Assembly: GCF_003097235.1 (NCBI RefSeq)
Contig: NZ_QEQQ01000032.1
Coordinates: 1-54,557 of the forward strand
Length of the DNA stretch: 54,557 bases
Reading direction: 5' to 3'
DNA from: Pseudomonas sp. CC120222-01a
GTDB lineage: Bacteria > Pseudomonadota > Gammaproteobacteria > Pseudomonadales > Pseudomonadaceae
Shown: positions 43,928 through 53,354 of the stretch, in pieces
How positions within the stretch are numbered: the first letter of the stretch is position 1
Layout: the number at the start of each line of letters is the position of its first letter
Translations under genes and position numbers: made by a program
Notes under the pieces: generated by a model
What the model saw: only the letters and a program-made list of their open reading frames with translations
Database searches by the model: none
What the model was told of the DNA's origin: nothing

Positions 43928-43988
43928 GGGGCGTTACCCTTTAGGCGGTAATTTCCGGGGGGCATGCCTTGAAGTCTATAGCGCCTGG

Positions 43989-44243
43989 GAGATCGAGCGC
44001 CGCCCGCGCGGCGCATCGCGGGCAAGCCCGCTCCCACATCTGTTTCGGGCCAATCTCTGCTGTGAAGCCAACAGGGACCGCCTTGTTAGTATGGCGATAC
44101 ATCTCGGTGGGCGCTGATGCCGCTCCACCGCTATCCAGTCATGCACCAGGGCGGATCCTGTTGGCGGCACAGGAGTAATTGGCCCGAAACAGATGTGGGA
44201 GCGGGCTTGCCCGCGATGCGCCGCGCGGGCGGCGCTCGATCTC
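43989..44243. repeat. 255-bp element with perfect 66-bp inverted arms
   Basis: 43989-44054 is the exact reverse complement of 44178-44243. The arms contain a REP core (GCGGGCAAGCCCGCTCCCAC) but extend well past it on both sides. The 123-base centre holds no gene and includes a further short inverted pair (CCAACAGG/CCTGTTGG). It fills most of the 347-bp gap between the ABC ATPase and the IclR gene. Confidence 0.9.
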
Positions 44244-44274
44244 GAATCCGCCCAAAATTTATCGCCAAACACCC

Positions 44275-45048
44275 CTAACCCACCAACGCATGCTGCACTT
44301 CACCCACAGTCGCCGCCAAACTATTCAGGTGCAAACTCAGCACCCGCTCCACCGGCGCCTGATCCAGTGGCCAGTGCAAGGCAATGCTCCCGGCCAACTG
44401 CCCCTGCACCCGCACCGGCAAGGCGATCGCCCGGATCAGGAACGGCAAGCGCACCGGATACTCCCAATAACCTTCGGTGCGCTGCCCGAAGCCCTTGTGC
44501 GCATCCCCTTCCAGGTCACGCAGCAGCTCTTCACCGCCCACCCGCTCATGCCCAGCCAGGCGCCGTACCTCGTCCACCGCCAACTCCTTCAGGCAGGCCC
44601 GGCCCATCGCCGAATGGAACAGGCTGGCATGCTGCCCGACGATCTGGCAATTGTTCGGATAACGCTTGCGCAACACCTGGGGAATCGCGCTTTCCATCAC
44701 CTCCAGCCGCTCACCGTCGAAGCACGACAGGTCGACCACCAGCCCGGTCCGCTCGCTCAGTTCCAGCAGCAGCGGCGCGGCGCTTTCCACCAGCTGGCGT
44801 TTGAAACGCTGCTGGCGGTCGCCGAACAGGCGGCGGGCGCACAGGCGGTAACGCCGGTCGCTCAAGCCGCGGTAGACCCAGCCCTGTTCCTGCAAGGTGG
44901 CCAGCATGCGCGAGGCCGTGGCCTTGGGCAGGCCGGTGAGGTAATGCAGCTCCTCCAGCCCCAGGGCCTGGTGCTCGCCAAGCAGTTCGACGATGGCCAG
45001 CGCGCGCTCCACCGAGCGCACGCCACCGCTGTCTGTCGCTGTGCCCAT
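44275..45048 (-). CDS. IclR-family transcriptional regulator
   Basis: Predicted 257-residue regulator with an N-terminal winged helix-turn-helix (VERALAIVELLGEHQALGLE then LPKATASRMLATLQEQG) and an IclR effector domain (SLFHSAMGRACLKEL and ALPVRVQGQLAGSIALHWP). It is downstream of and co-oriented with the amidase/carrier/amidohydrolase set and probably controls it. Confidence 0.9.
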   Translation of the reverse strand: MGTATDSGGVRSVERALAIVELLGEHQALGLEELHYLTGLPKATASRMLATLQEQGWVYRGLSDRRYRLCARRLFGDRQQRFKRQLVESAAPLLLELSERTGLVVDLSCFDGERLEVMESAIPQVLRKRYPNNCQIVGQHASLFHSAMGRACLKELAVDEVRRLAGHERVGGEELLRDLEGDAHKGFGQRTEGYWEYPVRLPFLIRAIALPVRVQGQLAGSIALHWPLDQAPVERVLSLHLNSLAATVGEVQHALVG

Positions 45049-45117
45049 GTCTCCGACCTCCCTGTCTGTGCGTGGATGGTCATCATGCCCAGCAAGATAC
45101 GGGCCGGGCCAGCCCTT

Positions 45118-46575
45118 TCAGCGTGCCAACAGGCTCGGCGGCGGGCGCCGTTCCACCCAGCGGGTCAGCTGTTCATGGGCGTAGGCCAGCTGCAGCACGG
45201 CATGGTCGGCCTGGGCCGGGCCTATGATCTGCAGGCCCGTGGGCAACCCAGCGGCATTGAAACCGACCGGCACGCTCATGCTCGGCAGGCCGGCCAGGGT
45301 CGGCCCGATCACTACCTCCATCCAGCGGTGGTAGGTGTCCATTGCCCGTCCCCCAACTTGCTTCGGCCACGCCTCGGCTGCGTCGAAAGGGAACACCTGG
45401 GCCGAGGGCAACAGCAGGAAATCGTAACGCTCGAACAGGCTGATCAACGCCTGGTACCACGCGCTGCGGTCCACTGATGCCTGATAGACAGCGGCGGCGC
45501 TGAGCTGCAAGCCGCCCTCCACTTCCCACTGCGCCTCGGGCTTGAGCAGCGCCCGCTTGCCCGGGTCGGCATAGGCCGCCGCCAGGCTGCCGTGCACCAG
45601 GAAGTGGCGGTGGGTGAGCCAGCATTGCCACAACCGGGCCTGGTCGAACGCGGGCTGGCAGGCCTCGACTTCACAGCCAAGCTCGGCGAAATCGGCCAGG
45701 GCCGCCTCGCACAGGCCCAGTACGCCGTCCTCCATCGGCAGATAGCCGTCGTAGTCACCCAGCCAGCCGATCCGTGCGCCCTTGAAGTCACGCTGCAGCC
45801 CGGCCGCGAAATCCCGCCCGCCGTCATTGAGCGACAGTGGCACCCGCCGATCATGCCCGGCCTGCACCGTCAGCAAGCGGGCGACATCGGTGACGCTGCG
45901 CCCCATCGGGCCCTCGGTGGCCAGCTGCTGCACGAACAGCTCCGGCGTCGGCCCGTAAGGCACCCGCCCCAGCGATGGGCGCAGACCGAACACGTTGTTG
46001 AACGCCGCCGGGTTGCGCAGCGAGCCCATCATGTCGCTGCCATCGGCCACTGGCAGCAAGCGCATGGCCAGCGCCGCCGCCGCACCGCCGCTGCTGCCAC
46101 CGGCCACGCGGCTGTGGTCGTAGGCGTTGGTGGTGGTGCCGAACAGTGTGTTGTAGCTCTGCGAGCCCAGGCCGAACTCCGGCACGTTGCTCTTGCCGAT
46201 GATGATCGCCCCGCTCGCCCGCACCCGCGCCACGCTGATGGCGTCGTGTGCCGGCACCTGCTCGGCGAACAGCGGCGAGCCCAGGGTGGTGCGCAGCCCG
46301 GCCGTAGCGGCCAGGTCTTTGATTGCCTGGGGCATGCCGTGCATCCAGCCTCGGGACTGGCCACGCGCCAGTTCACGGTCGCAGGCGTCGGCCTCGGCCA
46401 GCAATTCATCGGCGCCGCGCAGCGACACCAGCGCATTGACCTGCGGGTTGCATCGTTCGATATGGCCCAGGTAAGCCTGCATCACCTCGCGGCACGCCAC
46501 CTGGCGGGCATGAATGGCCCGGGACAGGGCCTCGGCGTCGAGGGCGACGATCGGGTCGATAGCTAACGCGTTCAC
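45118..46575 (-). CDS. Amidase signature family hydrolase
   Basis: Predicted 485-residue amidase. The Ser-cisSer-Lys triad is readable: Lys86 in MPQAIKDLAATAG, cis-Ser in AGGSSGGAAAALA near residue 161 and nucleophile Ser near 185 in GSDMMGSLRNPAA. The last segment differs from the usual GTDTGGS by having MM before GS. The start is GTG 46575, which overlaps the MHS carrier stop as GTGA, arguing for coupling. It likely cleaves an N-acyl or carbamoyl compound handled with the neighbouring M20 enzyme. Confidence 0.88.
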   Translation of the reverse strand: MNALAIDPIVALDAEALSRAIHARQVACREVMQAYLGHIERCNPQVNALVSLRGADELLAEADACDRELARGQSRGWMHGMPQAIKDLAATAGLRTTLGSPLFAEQVPAHDAISVARVRASGAIIIGKSNVPEFGLGSQSYNTLFGTTTNAYDHSRVAGGSSGGAAAALAMRLLPVADGSDMMGSLRNPAAFNNVFGLRPSLGRVPYGPTPELFVQQLATEGPMGRSVTDVARLLTVQAGHDRRVPLSLNDGGRDFAAGLQRDFKGARIGWLGDYDGYLPMEDGVLGLCEAALADFAELGCEVEACQPAFDQARLWQCWLTHRHFLVHGSLAAAYADPGKRALLKPEAQWEVEGGLQLSAAAVYQASVDRSAWYQALISLFERYDFLLLPSAQVFPFDAAEAWPKQVGGRAMDTYHRWMEVVIGPTLAGLPSMSVPVGFNAAGLPTGLQIIGPAQADHAVLQLAYAHEQLTRWVERRPPPSLLAR

Positions 46576-47882
46576 GGTTTCACTCCAAGGTTGTAGGCGA
46601 CGGCCTTGCCGGCGCGCGGTGCTTCTTTCAGGCAATAGGTGCCGAGCAGGGTCAGCAGGCAGGCGAACAGCACGTAGAACGACGGCGCCACTGGCGTGCC
46701 AAGCACCTTGGTAAGCCAGGTGACAATCAGCGGGGCAAAGCCGCCGAACACCATCACCGCCACGTTGTAGGCCACCGACACCCCGGTGGAGCGCACCTCG
46801 ACCGGGAACTGCTCGGCCAGGGCGGTCGGCGCAGGGCCAAAGAAGCCGCCGATGGCGCTGCACAACAGCAGCTGCATCACCAGCAGGCGCTCGATCGACG
46901 GCGCCGCGGCCACCCACACATACAGCGGGTAGACCATGACGAAGAACGCCAGGGTGAAGGCCATCAGCACCGGCCGCCGGCCGAGCCGGTCCGACAGCGC
47001 GCCGGCCAGGGGAATGACCACGGTCATCAGGCCCACGGCGAGCATCTGCACCAGCAGCACCTGGTCCAGCGGCAGGCCAAGGTTCTTGTGGGCGAAGGTC
47101 GGCATGTTCACCAGCACAACGTAGAACGACACCGTCGCGCCACAGGCCAGGCCCATCGACACCAACAGGGCGCGGCGGTGCTCACGCAGTACCTGGCCCA
47201 GGCTCGGCGCCTGGCCCTTGGCCTGCTTGCGTGCCTCCAGAAACTCCTCGGGTTCTTCCATGTGCTTGCGAATCCACAGCCCCACCGGGCCGATCAGCAG
47301 CCCGAGCACGAACGGGATCCGCCAACCCCAGCTGTCCAGCGCCTCAGGCGTGCACAGGTGGGTGACCAGCGCGACCATCGCCGCCCCGGAGAACACCGCC
47401 AGGCACTGCCCCACCAACTGCCACGAGCCATACAGGCCCTTGCGGTTGGCCGGCGCGCTCTCCACCAGGAACGCCGTGGCACTGGCGTACTCACCGCCAG
47501 TGGCAAAACCCTGCAGCATGCGTGCGACCACGATCAGCAACGGCGCGCCCATGCCGATGGCCAGATAGTTGGGGGCGAAGGCGATCATGGCGATCGACAC
47601 CGTCATCAGGCGGATGATCAGCTGCATCGCTGCCTTGCGCCCCTTGCGGTCGGAATACACCCCCAACAGCACACCACCCACCGGGCGCATGAAAAAGCCC
47701 ACGCCAAAGGTGGCCAGGGCCATCAACAGCGAACTGTATTCATCGTCCGAAGGGAAGAACTGGCGGGCGATGATGCTCGCCAGAAAGCCGTACACGATAA
47801 AGTCATACCACTCCAACGCATTGCCGATGACCGCCGCGACCACTTGCCGGGTACGCGACGCGCCTGTATTGGAAATCTGCAT
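46572..47882 (-). CDS. MFS transporter, MHS (metabolite:H+ symporter) family
   Basis: Predicted 436-residue inner-membrane carrier. The opening VVAAVIGNALEWYDFIVYGF and loop motif GVLLGVYSDRKGRKAAM are typical of the MHS family (ProP, ShiA, KgtP). ATG 47882 is preferred over GTG 47891 because GGAG lies eight bases before it. It sits between the M20 amidohydrolase and the amidase genes and probably imports their substrate. Confidence 0.9.
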   Translation of the reverse strand: MQISNTGASRTRQVVAAVIGNALEWYDFIVYGFLASIIARQFFPSDDEYSSLLMALATFGVGFFMRPVGGVLLGVYSDRKGRKAAMQLIIRLMTVSIAMIAFAPNYLAIGMGAPLLIVVARMLQGFATGGEYASATAFLVESAPANRKGLYGSWQLVGQCLAVFSGAAMVALVTHLCTPEALDSWGWRIPFVLGLLIGPVGLWIRKHMEEPEEFLEARKQAKGQAPSLGQVLREHRRALLVSMGLACGATVSFYVVLVNMPTFAHKNLGLPLDQVLLVQMLAVGLMTVVIPLAGALSDRLGRRPVLMAFTLAFFVMVYPLYVWVAAAPSIERLLVMQLLLCSAIGGFFGPAPTALAEQFPVEVRSTGVSVAYNVAVMVFGGFAPLIVTWLTKVLGTPVAPSFYVLFACLLTLLGTYCLKEAPRAGKAVAYNLGVKP

Positions 47883-47965
47883 GCGGAACACTCCATCTTC
47901 TGTTCAAGTGATCACCCAGGCGCAGCCGCGCCCGGGTTCCAGCGGCAGTCGTCAATACAGGGGAG

Positions 47966-49141
47966 TCAGGCCGGCTTGAGCCAGCTCTCGGCCATGGCGC
48001 CCCAGTAGGCGGCGCCTGTCAGCAGGATGTCGTCGTTGAAGTCGTAGGCCGGGTTGTGCACCATCGGCCGCTGCACCCCGTTGCCGATGAACAGGTAGGC
48101 GCCCGGGCAGCGCTGCAGCATCCAGGCGAAGTCCTCGCTGCCCATCAGCTTGCGGGTGTTGCCGTCGACCTTGTCGGCGCCCAGCAGCGCTTCGCCGACC
48201 TGCTGGGCGAAGGCGTTTTCCGCAGCATGGTTGACCAGCACCGGGTAGGCCGGGCGGTGCTCGATGCTGGCCGTGCAGCCAAAGCTTTCGGCCTGGCTGA
48301 CGATGATCGCCCGCACCCGCTCCAGGGTCTGCGCCCGCACCTGGGCATCCAGCGCCCGCAGGCTCAGGCGCAGCAGCGCCTGCTGCGGAATCACGTTGGC
48401 CGCCTCACCCGCCTGCAGCGCGCCAACCGTGACCACCGCCGCCTCCTGGGCATCGATATTTCGTGCCACCACGGTCTGCAGCGCCATCACCACACTGGCC
48501 GCCGCCACCAACGGGTCGACCGTCAGGTGCGGCATCGACCCATGGCCGCCGACGCCCTCGATGGTTACCGTCAAAAGGTCCTGCGAGGCCATCATCGGCC
48601 CCTCACGGAAGCCCAAATGCCCTGCCGGCAACCCCGGCATGTTGTGCATGCCGAACAGCGCATCACAGGGGAAGCGCTCCAGCAGCCCATCGGCGAGCAT
48701 CGCCTCGGCCCCGCCCTGGCCCTCCTCGGCCGGCTGGAAGATCAACGTCAGCGTGCCATCGAACTGCCGCGTCGCCGCCAGGTAGCGCGCCGCACCCAGC
48801 AGCATGGTGGTGTGGCCGTCGTGGCCGCAGGCGTGCATGCAGCCCTGGTGGCGGCTGCTGTAGGCGGCGCCGGTGGCCTCGTGGATCGGCAACGCGTCCA
48901 TGTCGGCGCGCAGGCCCAGCTTGCGCGGGCTGCTGCCATTGCGCAGCACCCCGACCACACCGGTCTTGCCAATGCCGGTGTGCACCTCGTAGCCCCACTG
49001 CTGCAGCAGCGTGGCGACCAGGGCCGAGGTGCGGCTTTCTTCGAAACCGAGTTCAGGGTGAGCGTGGATATCGTGGCGGATGGCGTGCAGGTCGCTGGCC
49101 ACGTCGTTGAGCCAGGCCAGGATGTGCTGGTGTTGCTGCAT
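47966..49141 (-). CDS. M20D-family amidohydrolase
   Basis: Predicted 391-residue metal-dependent hydrolase of the hippurate hydrolase/N-acyl-amino-acid deacylase type. Metal-site motifs include GLRADMDALP, MHACGHDGHT and FQPAEEGQGGAEAML; HGSMPHLTVDP marks the dimerisation lid. ATG 49141 fits the family's usual start; further upstream residues have no homology. First gene of the leftward amidase/carrier set. Confidence 0.9.
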   Translation of the reverse strand: MQQHQHILAWLNDVASDLHAIRHDIHAHPELGFEESRTSALVATLLQQWGYEVHTGIGKTGVVGVLRNGSSPRKLGLRADMDALPIHEATGAAYSSRHQGCMHACGHDGHTTMLLGAARYLAATRQFDGTLTLIFQPAEEGQGGAEAMLADGLLERFPCDALFGMHNMPGLPAGHLGFREGPMMASQDLLTVTIEGVGGHGSMPHLTVDPLVAAASVVMALQTVVARNIDAQEAAVVTVGALQAGEAANVIPQQALLRLSLRALDAQVRAQTLERVRAIIVSQAESFGCTASIEHRPAYPVLVNHAAENAFAQQVGEALLGADKVDGNTRKLMGSEDFAWMLQRCPGAYLFIGNGVQRPMVHNPAYDFNDDILLTGAAYWGAMAESWLKPA

Positions 49142-49283
49142 GGGGAATCTCCTCGCGCGGGTGGGTCCCGTTCTTGTTGTTCGCTTTGAGATCACGACGA
49201 GAAAGGCAGGTCGTGCTTGGCGACAGATAAGCGCGAGTGGCGAGGGAGTACAAACGAATGTGGTTCCGCGTAGTGGAACCGCT

Positions 49284-49634
49284 TTAGAAAAAGTGATTGT
49301 AGATCGCGTAGCCACCAGCCAGAACCCAGAAGTTCAGGATGATCATGGAGAGGCTTCGCCCTTCATAGATATGACTCCATGGCACCACATGGACCAGCTT
49401 CTCTGGCGGTACGCTTTTCAGGTAACGGTGGCGGATGATGAAGTAGACGATGCTGATGACCGGGTAGATGTAGACGGCTATCAATACGGCATTGAGGCCG
49501 GCAAAAAGCGCCAGGAACGCTGGTGTTAAGAGGTACGCGCACTTTACCCAGAAATCCATTTCCACGAGGTGCTCGTGCACTACACCGCCGGGATGCGGTG
49601 GCTTTTTCTTGCGTTTGGTCGTCCCTGCGGGCAT
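49284..49634 (-). CDS. Small membrane protein of unknown function
   Basis: Predicted 116 residues. A basic N-terminus (TKRKKKPPHPGG) is followed by hydrophobic segments at about residues 32-52 (AYLLTPAFLALFAGLNAVLI), 53-68 and 95-112. Family not recognised. Stands alone between the M20 gene and the immunity-like genes. Confidence 0.6.
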   Translation of the reverse strand: MPAGTTKRKKKPPHPGGVVHEHLVEMDFWVKCAYLLTPAFLALFAGLNAVLIAVYIYPVISIVYFIIRHRYLKSVPPEKLVHVVPWSHIYEGRSLSMIILNFWVLAGGYAIYNHFF

Positions 49635-49680
49635 TTGAAACTCCGTTTGAGCTCAGGTCATTTCAAGGGCTGGCGCGATC

Positions 49681-49724
49681 CCTGTAGGAGCGGGCTTGCC
49701 CCGCGAACACAGGCGAAGCCTGTG
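49681..49724. repeat. Single REP-like palindrome
   Basis: CTGTAGGAGCGGGCTTGCCC followed by CGCGAACACAGG and CCTGTG; a single REP core with a short secondary palindrome (ACAGGCGAAGCCTGT). It marks the edge between GC-rich chromosome and the AT-richer immunity array. Confidence 0.6.
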
Positions 49725-49806
49725 CCATCCAACACGTTTTTTCACCGGCAACTCGGCGATGCTGCAATGCACCCCGACCGTGTCACGTCACATACTCAGT
49801 CCGTAT

Positions 49807-49929
49807 TCAATCGTAAATACCTTGACCCTGCTCTCCATCAACGGGTCTGGTGAGTGCATCCTTGTAGTGGTGGAAATGCTCACTGAACAGTTCGGAAAAA
49901 ACAGCATCTACAAATGCCTGGTCACTCAT
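49807..49929 (-). CDS. Short ORF (40 aa), possible truncated immunity-type gene
   Basis: Reads MSDQAFVDAVFSELFSEHFH and ends in GQGIYD. AGGAAG six bases before ATG 49929 is a good ribosome binding site, and the start lies 21 bases after the Imm22-like stop, so it is likely translated. The short length and abrupt end next to a REP suggest the 5' remnant of a longer gene. Not recognised. Confidence 0.4.
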   Translation of the reverse strand: MSDQAFVDAVFSELFSEHFHHYKDALTRPVDGEQGQGIYD

Positions 49930-49950
49930 GGTCAACTTCCTGTCTACGCC

Positions 49951-50391
49951 CTAATTACCTTCGAACAGCCCAATATAGCGCAAGCCATTGTAGTGCTCTT
50001 TCAATGGTGTCGAAATATTCAAGCTTCCGTCAGAATACCAGAACATTGCATTCATCTTCACAATGCCGAGCCTGGCGCACATGGCTTTGACCCTGCCCCA
50101 CTCGCTTGCATCGATTGCGGACTCGCCCAGCATGGCGTCAATCTCCACCAATACTGGCTTGCGTGGAATGATGCCGATGAAATCCTCGTCATACCAGCGT
50201 TCGCCAACATCGGCACAAAACTGACAGACTGGGTATTGGGGGTCGTCAATTTCATAATCGCTTGAGTAGTCGATTTCAAAGTATTTCAGGTATTCTTTTT
50301 CGTCGGTGAAATTCACGCCTAGCCAGAGGTGGACCCTGTTAAAACGATCAACATCGTATTTATCTACGATCTCACCTTGTGCGTCAATCAT
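49951..50391 (-). CDS. Imm22-like immunity protein
   Basis: Predicted 146 residues. The pattern VHLWLGVNFTDEKEYLKYFE, then CQFCADVGERWYDEDFIG, resembles the immunity protein 22 (DUF4284) family found beside polymorphic toxins. There is no cognate toxin next to it; it is part of a run of small genes downstream of an rhs locus. Family assignment is from memory of the pattern. Confidence 0.6.
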   Translation of the reverse strand: MIDAQGEIVDKYDVDRFNRVHLWLGVNFTDEKEYLKYFEIDYSSDYEIDDPQYPVCQFCADVGERWYDEDFIGIIPRKPVLVEIDAMLGESAIDASEWGRVKAMCARLGIVKMNAMFWYSDGSLNISTPLKEHYNGLRYIGLFEGN

Positions 50392-50506
50392 CCTCTGAGC
50401 CTCAATTTTAATTCAACGAAATCCGGAATATCTATCGATCGATGCCACTGGCAATCACCACCCGCTTGAAATAAGCCTACGCACCAGCGAAAGCAACCAT
50501 CAAGGC

Positions 50507-50875
50507 TTAGCAAGGAAAGATTCCTGCTTTATAGCTGGCAAGTAACTGATCGCAGTGAGAAGACACAAGACCTTTTGCCAGAGCATCAGCAATCAAACCG
50601 ATATCATCACAGACGTAAGCGGCAATGTCAGCGTCTTCGGTGAGGCGAAACATGGCCTTGAATCCAAACTCCCTCAACGAGGCAACATCAGCTTCGGCCA
50701 TCGGGTTTTGATAGCTCATTTCACGCAGGGCTTCAAATGCACTTCCCCAGGCATTGTCAAAAGCAGCTCTCTCACGCTTATCGAGCAAGGCCTCCCAGTC
50801 TTCAACACCTGCTGCAATAGCCTCAAAGAAGCCTTTGCCATGGATCAGATGTGTGAACGCAGCCAAGTCTTTCAC
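50507..50875 (-). CDS. Hypothetical protein in immunity array
   Basis: Predicted 122 residues, mostly helical by eye, no membrane segment or signal peptide. Starts at GTG 50875 with GAGGAG nine bases upstream. Not recognised. Size, acidic character and position among immunity-like genes suggest an orphan immunity protein (inference). Confidence 0.6.
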   Translation of the reverse strand: MKDLAAFTHLIHGKGFFEAIAAGVEDWEALLDKRERAAFDNAWGSAFEALREMSYQNPMAEADVASLREFGFKAMFRLTEDADIAAYVCDDIGLIADALAKGLVSSHCDQLLASYKAGIFPC

Positions 50876-50896
50876 CCGCTTAAGCTCCTCTCATCC

Positions 50897-51202
50897 TTAG
50901 TCAAGAAAATCGTCATGCTCGTGGTAATGTAGGACAGCGCCTATATATTCATCAAGACTTGGCTGCACAGGCCGCTGATCAAGAATTGAAATGATATCGA
51001 CAAGCGTAGGGCACTCAACGAATGACTTCTTTGTCTTCTCTAGATCTATTGCTTCAAGTTCAGTCTCTGCGATGTAGTAATCCGCATTCTTCAGAAAATC
51101 GCCAAACTGCACGACCTTGTCGCGCTCAACAAAAATCCACCCCGTCAATGGAAGACTATCAAGCTCATTCGAAAGCGCGGAAAAGCCTCTATAAAATCTC
51201 AT
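50897..51202 (-). CDS. Hypothetical protein in immunity array
   Basis: Predicted 101 residues, acidic, with a C-terminal HYHEHDDFLD tail. GAGG precedes ATG 51202. It is 21 bases upstream of the following GTG-start gene, likely co-transcribed. No family assigned with confidence. Confidence 0.6.
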   Translation of the reverse strand: MRFYRGFSALSNELDSLPLTGWIFVERDKVVQFGDFLKNADYYIAETELEAIDLEKTKKSFVECPTLVDIISILDQRPVQPSLDEYIGAVLHYHEHDDFLD

Positions 51203-51334
51203 AAAACCTCATAATCGTTTAGCTTTATCAGTCGACAGCGGAGAGCGCTGGGCTTGCATGCCACAGCCTTCAATTGAGTCAAATTAACACCACCCCTTGC
51301 CAATACCGCCATTCCTAAAGCAACCAAAACCCTG

Positions 51335-51940
51335 TCATGCCGCCTGAACAAAAAAGCAGCCGTCGGCCAACTCACCACCCAACTGCTTGTTAATCAGCAA
51401 ATAACCCGTAGCGTCGCTCAGGTATAATGCATCTTTAAAAGGCTCGGGAAAGTCCGACGAATATACCTGACAAAAAAAGCTGAAACTGTCTGACAACGTT
51501 GAAAATACCCGCTGCCCGACTGGCGTAGTTTCGTATACCATGGAGGACGTGCTCATTTCTCCCTCAGCCACTGAAACCTCGTCAAAATCAGCATGCGCAA
51601 GAGGAATTGATGGCCTTGGCGACTGGATAGCCACCTCTACAACTGAATGAACAACATAGGTATAAGAGGGGCACCCTCTTTTCAGTTGCACCTCATCGAT
51701 AGTGATCGAGTCGAGAAAATAATCATCCGGATCGTAGGTAGAAAAAACATGCAAATACCCCTGTGACGGAAGGTCCACTCGGTTCAACCGCTGACTTGCA
51801 GCCTTACAGTCAATGCTGAAAAGAAGCAGAAGGTCCTGGCCGTCCGGGTTTTTGGGCCATACAGAGACATAGGCCCTGTCACCACCAAAACTAAACGGCA
51901 AGCCCTCGCCGGAGGCTGAGATTATTCTTCGCACACGCAT
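51335..51940 (-). CDS. Hypothetical protein, possibly DUF1963/YwqG-like
   Basis: Predicted 201 residues from ATG 51940, chosen because AAGGAG lies six bases upstream; an in-phase start at 51976 lacks this. The segments VSVWPKNPDGQDLLLLFSID and LPSQGYLHVFSTYDPDDYF loosely resemble DUF1963 proteins, but the match is weak. Cytoplasmic, no signal peptide. Part of the immunity-like run. Confidence 0.55.
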   Translation of the reverse strand: MRVRRIISASGEGLPFSFGGDRAYVSVWPKNPDGQDLLLLFSIDCKAASQRLNRVDLPSQGYLHVFSTYDPDDYFLDSITIDEVQLKRGCPSYTYVVHSVVEVAIQSPRPSIPLAHADFDEVSVAEGEMSTSSMVYETTPVGQRVFSTLSDSFSFFCQVYSSDFPEPFKDALYLSDATGYLLINKQLGGELADGCFFVQAA

Positions 51941-52001
51941 GCGTAGCTCCTTGGCTGTTGAACCGGCTGCAATCAAAACGCATTAATATAGCTGAAGGTG
52001 C

Positions 52002-52490
52002 TTACTTGTCATCATCGTTCCCAAGCTCTCGAATCGCCTGCCTTATGCTGTCAACGTAAAATACTTCAAAACTCTGATATATTATCTTTTTATGTTTATC
52101 CCTTTTAAAAGAGAGCTCAGTCTCAATAATTACGGGCTCGCCAGTTGCGCCAATGATTGATGTATCGATAGAGTAAATTGGTCCGTAGCCTGAAGCCTTT
52201 ACAACAATCATTGTCTCATCGGCATCACCACTTGAGCGTGCGTTTGCTGTCGCAAATACCACGTTGGGTATCGATGTTCCTTCCACGCCACTATTGGTGA
52301 CCCCGTAGTAGGTATCGCCTGCGAACGATAAGGCCCCATACTTTTTGAGAAAGCACTTGTAAGACAAAGGAAATGCAAGCCCCAAGGCCCTTTCAAATTC
52401 CTCTATCTTTTCTTCAGTAACAGCGCCGACGGACGCCAACTCTTCGCCACTCGCACCCATTTCCAACTCAAGAATATCTATATAGCTCAC
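52002..52490 (-). CDS. SMI1/KNR4 (SUKH) family immunity-type protein
   Basis: Predicted 162 residues from GTG 52490, preceded by GGGAGG. VTEEKIEEFERALGLAFPLS, then YKCFLKKYGALSF, is the diagnostic SUKH-superfamily opening. SUKH proteins are common immunity proteins of bacterial contact-dependent and Rhs-type nuclease toxins. No toxin is adjacent. Confidence 0.8.
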   Translation of the reverse strand: MSYIDILELEMGASGEELASVGAVTEEKIEEFERALGLAFPLSYKCFLKKYGALSFAGDTYYGVTNSGVEGTSIPNVVFATANARSSGDADETMIVVKASGYGPIYSIDTSIIGATGEPVIIETELSFKRDKHKKIIYQSFEVFYVDSIRQAIRELGNDDDK

Positions 52491-52558
52491 ATACCCTCCC
52501 GACAAACGCTGACGCCATGCTCCTGGCACATGGAGTCAATCTACCATACTCCCCGACA

Positions 52559-52927
52559 TCATTCTTCCTCTATATACGCCAATAACTCCATCATTGATTT
52601 GAATCGTTCACATCCAGCAAGAGAGCCGCTACCTGAATCCACAAGCACTAACCCAGATGCCCCGTCCCTATCGATGAGGATCAACCGACCACCGGAGTCG
52701 TCACCCACGGCAACCATGCCATTAAAATGTTCATCGACCTGGAAGGTGGCATTACGCTCTTCAATATCAACTGTCGAGTAAATTAGCACCTGATCGTTCA
52801 AAAGTGCACCATTGCGCTGGCGCCAGAAATCAACAAGCCATGAATCAACGTCGAGTTGAAGCCTCATGCATACTGCTTTAATTTCCTCCAATGTTGCCAT
52901 TCCACCGCACGCTGAATATTTGATCAT
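52559..52927 (-). CDS. SUKH-like immunity-type protein
   Basis: Predicted 122 residues from ATG 52927. VDSWLVDFWRQRNGALLND, then MVAVGDDSGGRLILIDR, then the terminal SMMELLAYIE, follow the SMI1/KNR4 pattern (short helix, WRQRNG turn, gdDsGG core). It precedes another SUKH-type gene in the same direction. An in-phase start at 52963 is less likely. Confidence 0.65.
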   Translation of the reverse strand: MIKYSACGGMATLEEIKAVCMRLQLDVDSWLVDFWRQRNGALLNDQVLIYSTVDIEERNATFQVDEHFNGMVAVGDDSGGRLILIDRDGASGLVLVDSGSGSLAGCERFKSMMELLAYIEEE

Positions 52928-53093
52928 CCAGTGAACACCTCTAACTAAATTTGGCCACCACATTGAGGGCGCAGATTACCACCCGAACGCGATGATGGAA
53001 TCATTTTTTCACGATCAACAATGTAAATCCCAAGCTGACCATTTACACCCAGAAGCTTCGCCTTGTTATTTTAACGCACTCTAAGAGTTTATT

Positions 53094-53354
53094 TTAAAGG
53101 CCTATGAATCCCGGAAAAAACCCCCTTGACAAATCCCAGCTATCCACTGTATCTCGGTAGTTCTTAATGCGCAAAATGATTTTTTCGGGATCACCTACCA
53201 TGCCACAAAGCTCATGGCGATGAATTAAATCCAAGTCTGCGCTTGGTGACAGGTTGTCTTTAATCACCTGCGCACCGATATTTGAATAACTCTCAGATAG
53301 CTCCATGAGTTTTGCGCCTGTGTTTCCCGGGGTCCCGAATATTGCAGAAAGCAT
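53094..53354 (-). CDS. Hypothetical protein in immunity array, start uncertain
   Basis: 86 residues from the first ATG (53354), but the frame is open upstream to the TAA at 53460. A strong GGAGG lies at 53449-53453, and seven bases after it is GTA (53439-53441), where a GTG or ATG would be expected; reading from there gives VSIRNIKGIFSSIISADAAV and a 115-residue protein. The start codon may have been lost by mutation. Family not recognised. Confidence 0.45.
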   Translation of the reverse strand: MLSAIFGTPGNTGAKLMELSESYSNIGAQVIKDNLSPSADLDLIHRHELCGMVGDPEKIILRIKNYRDTVDSWDLSRGFFPGFIGL

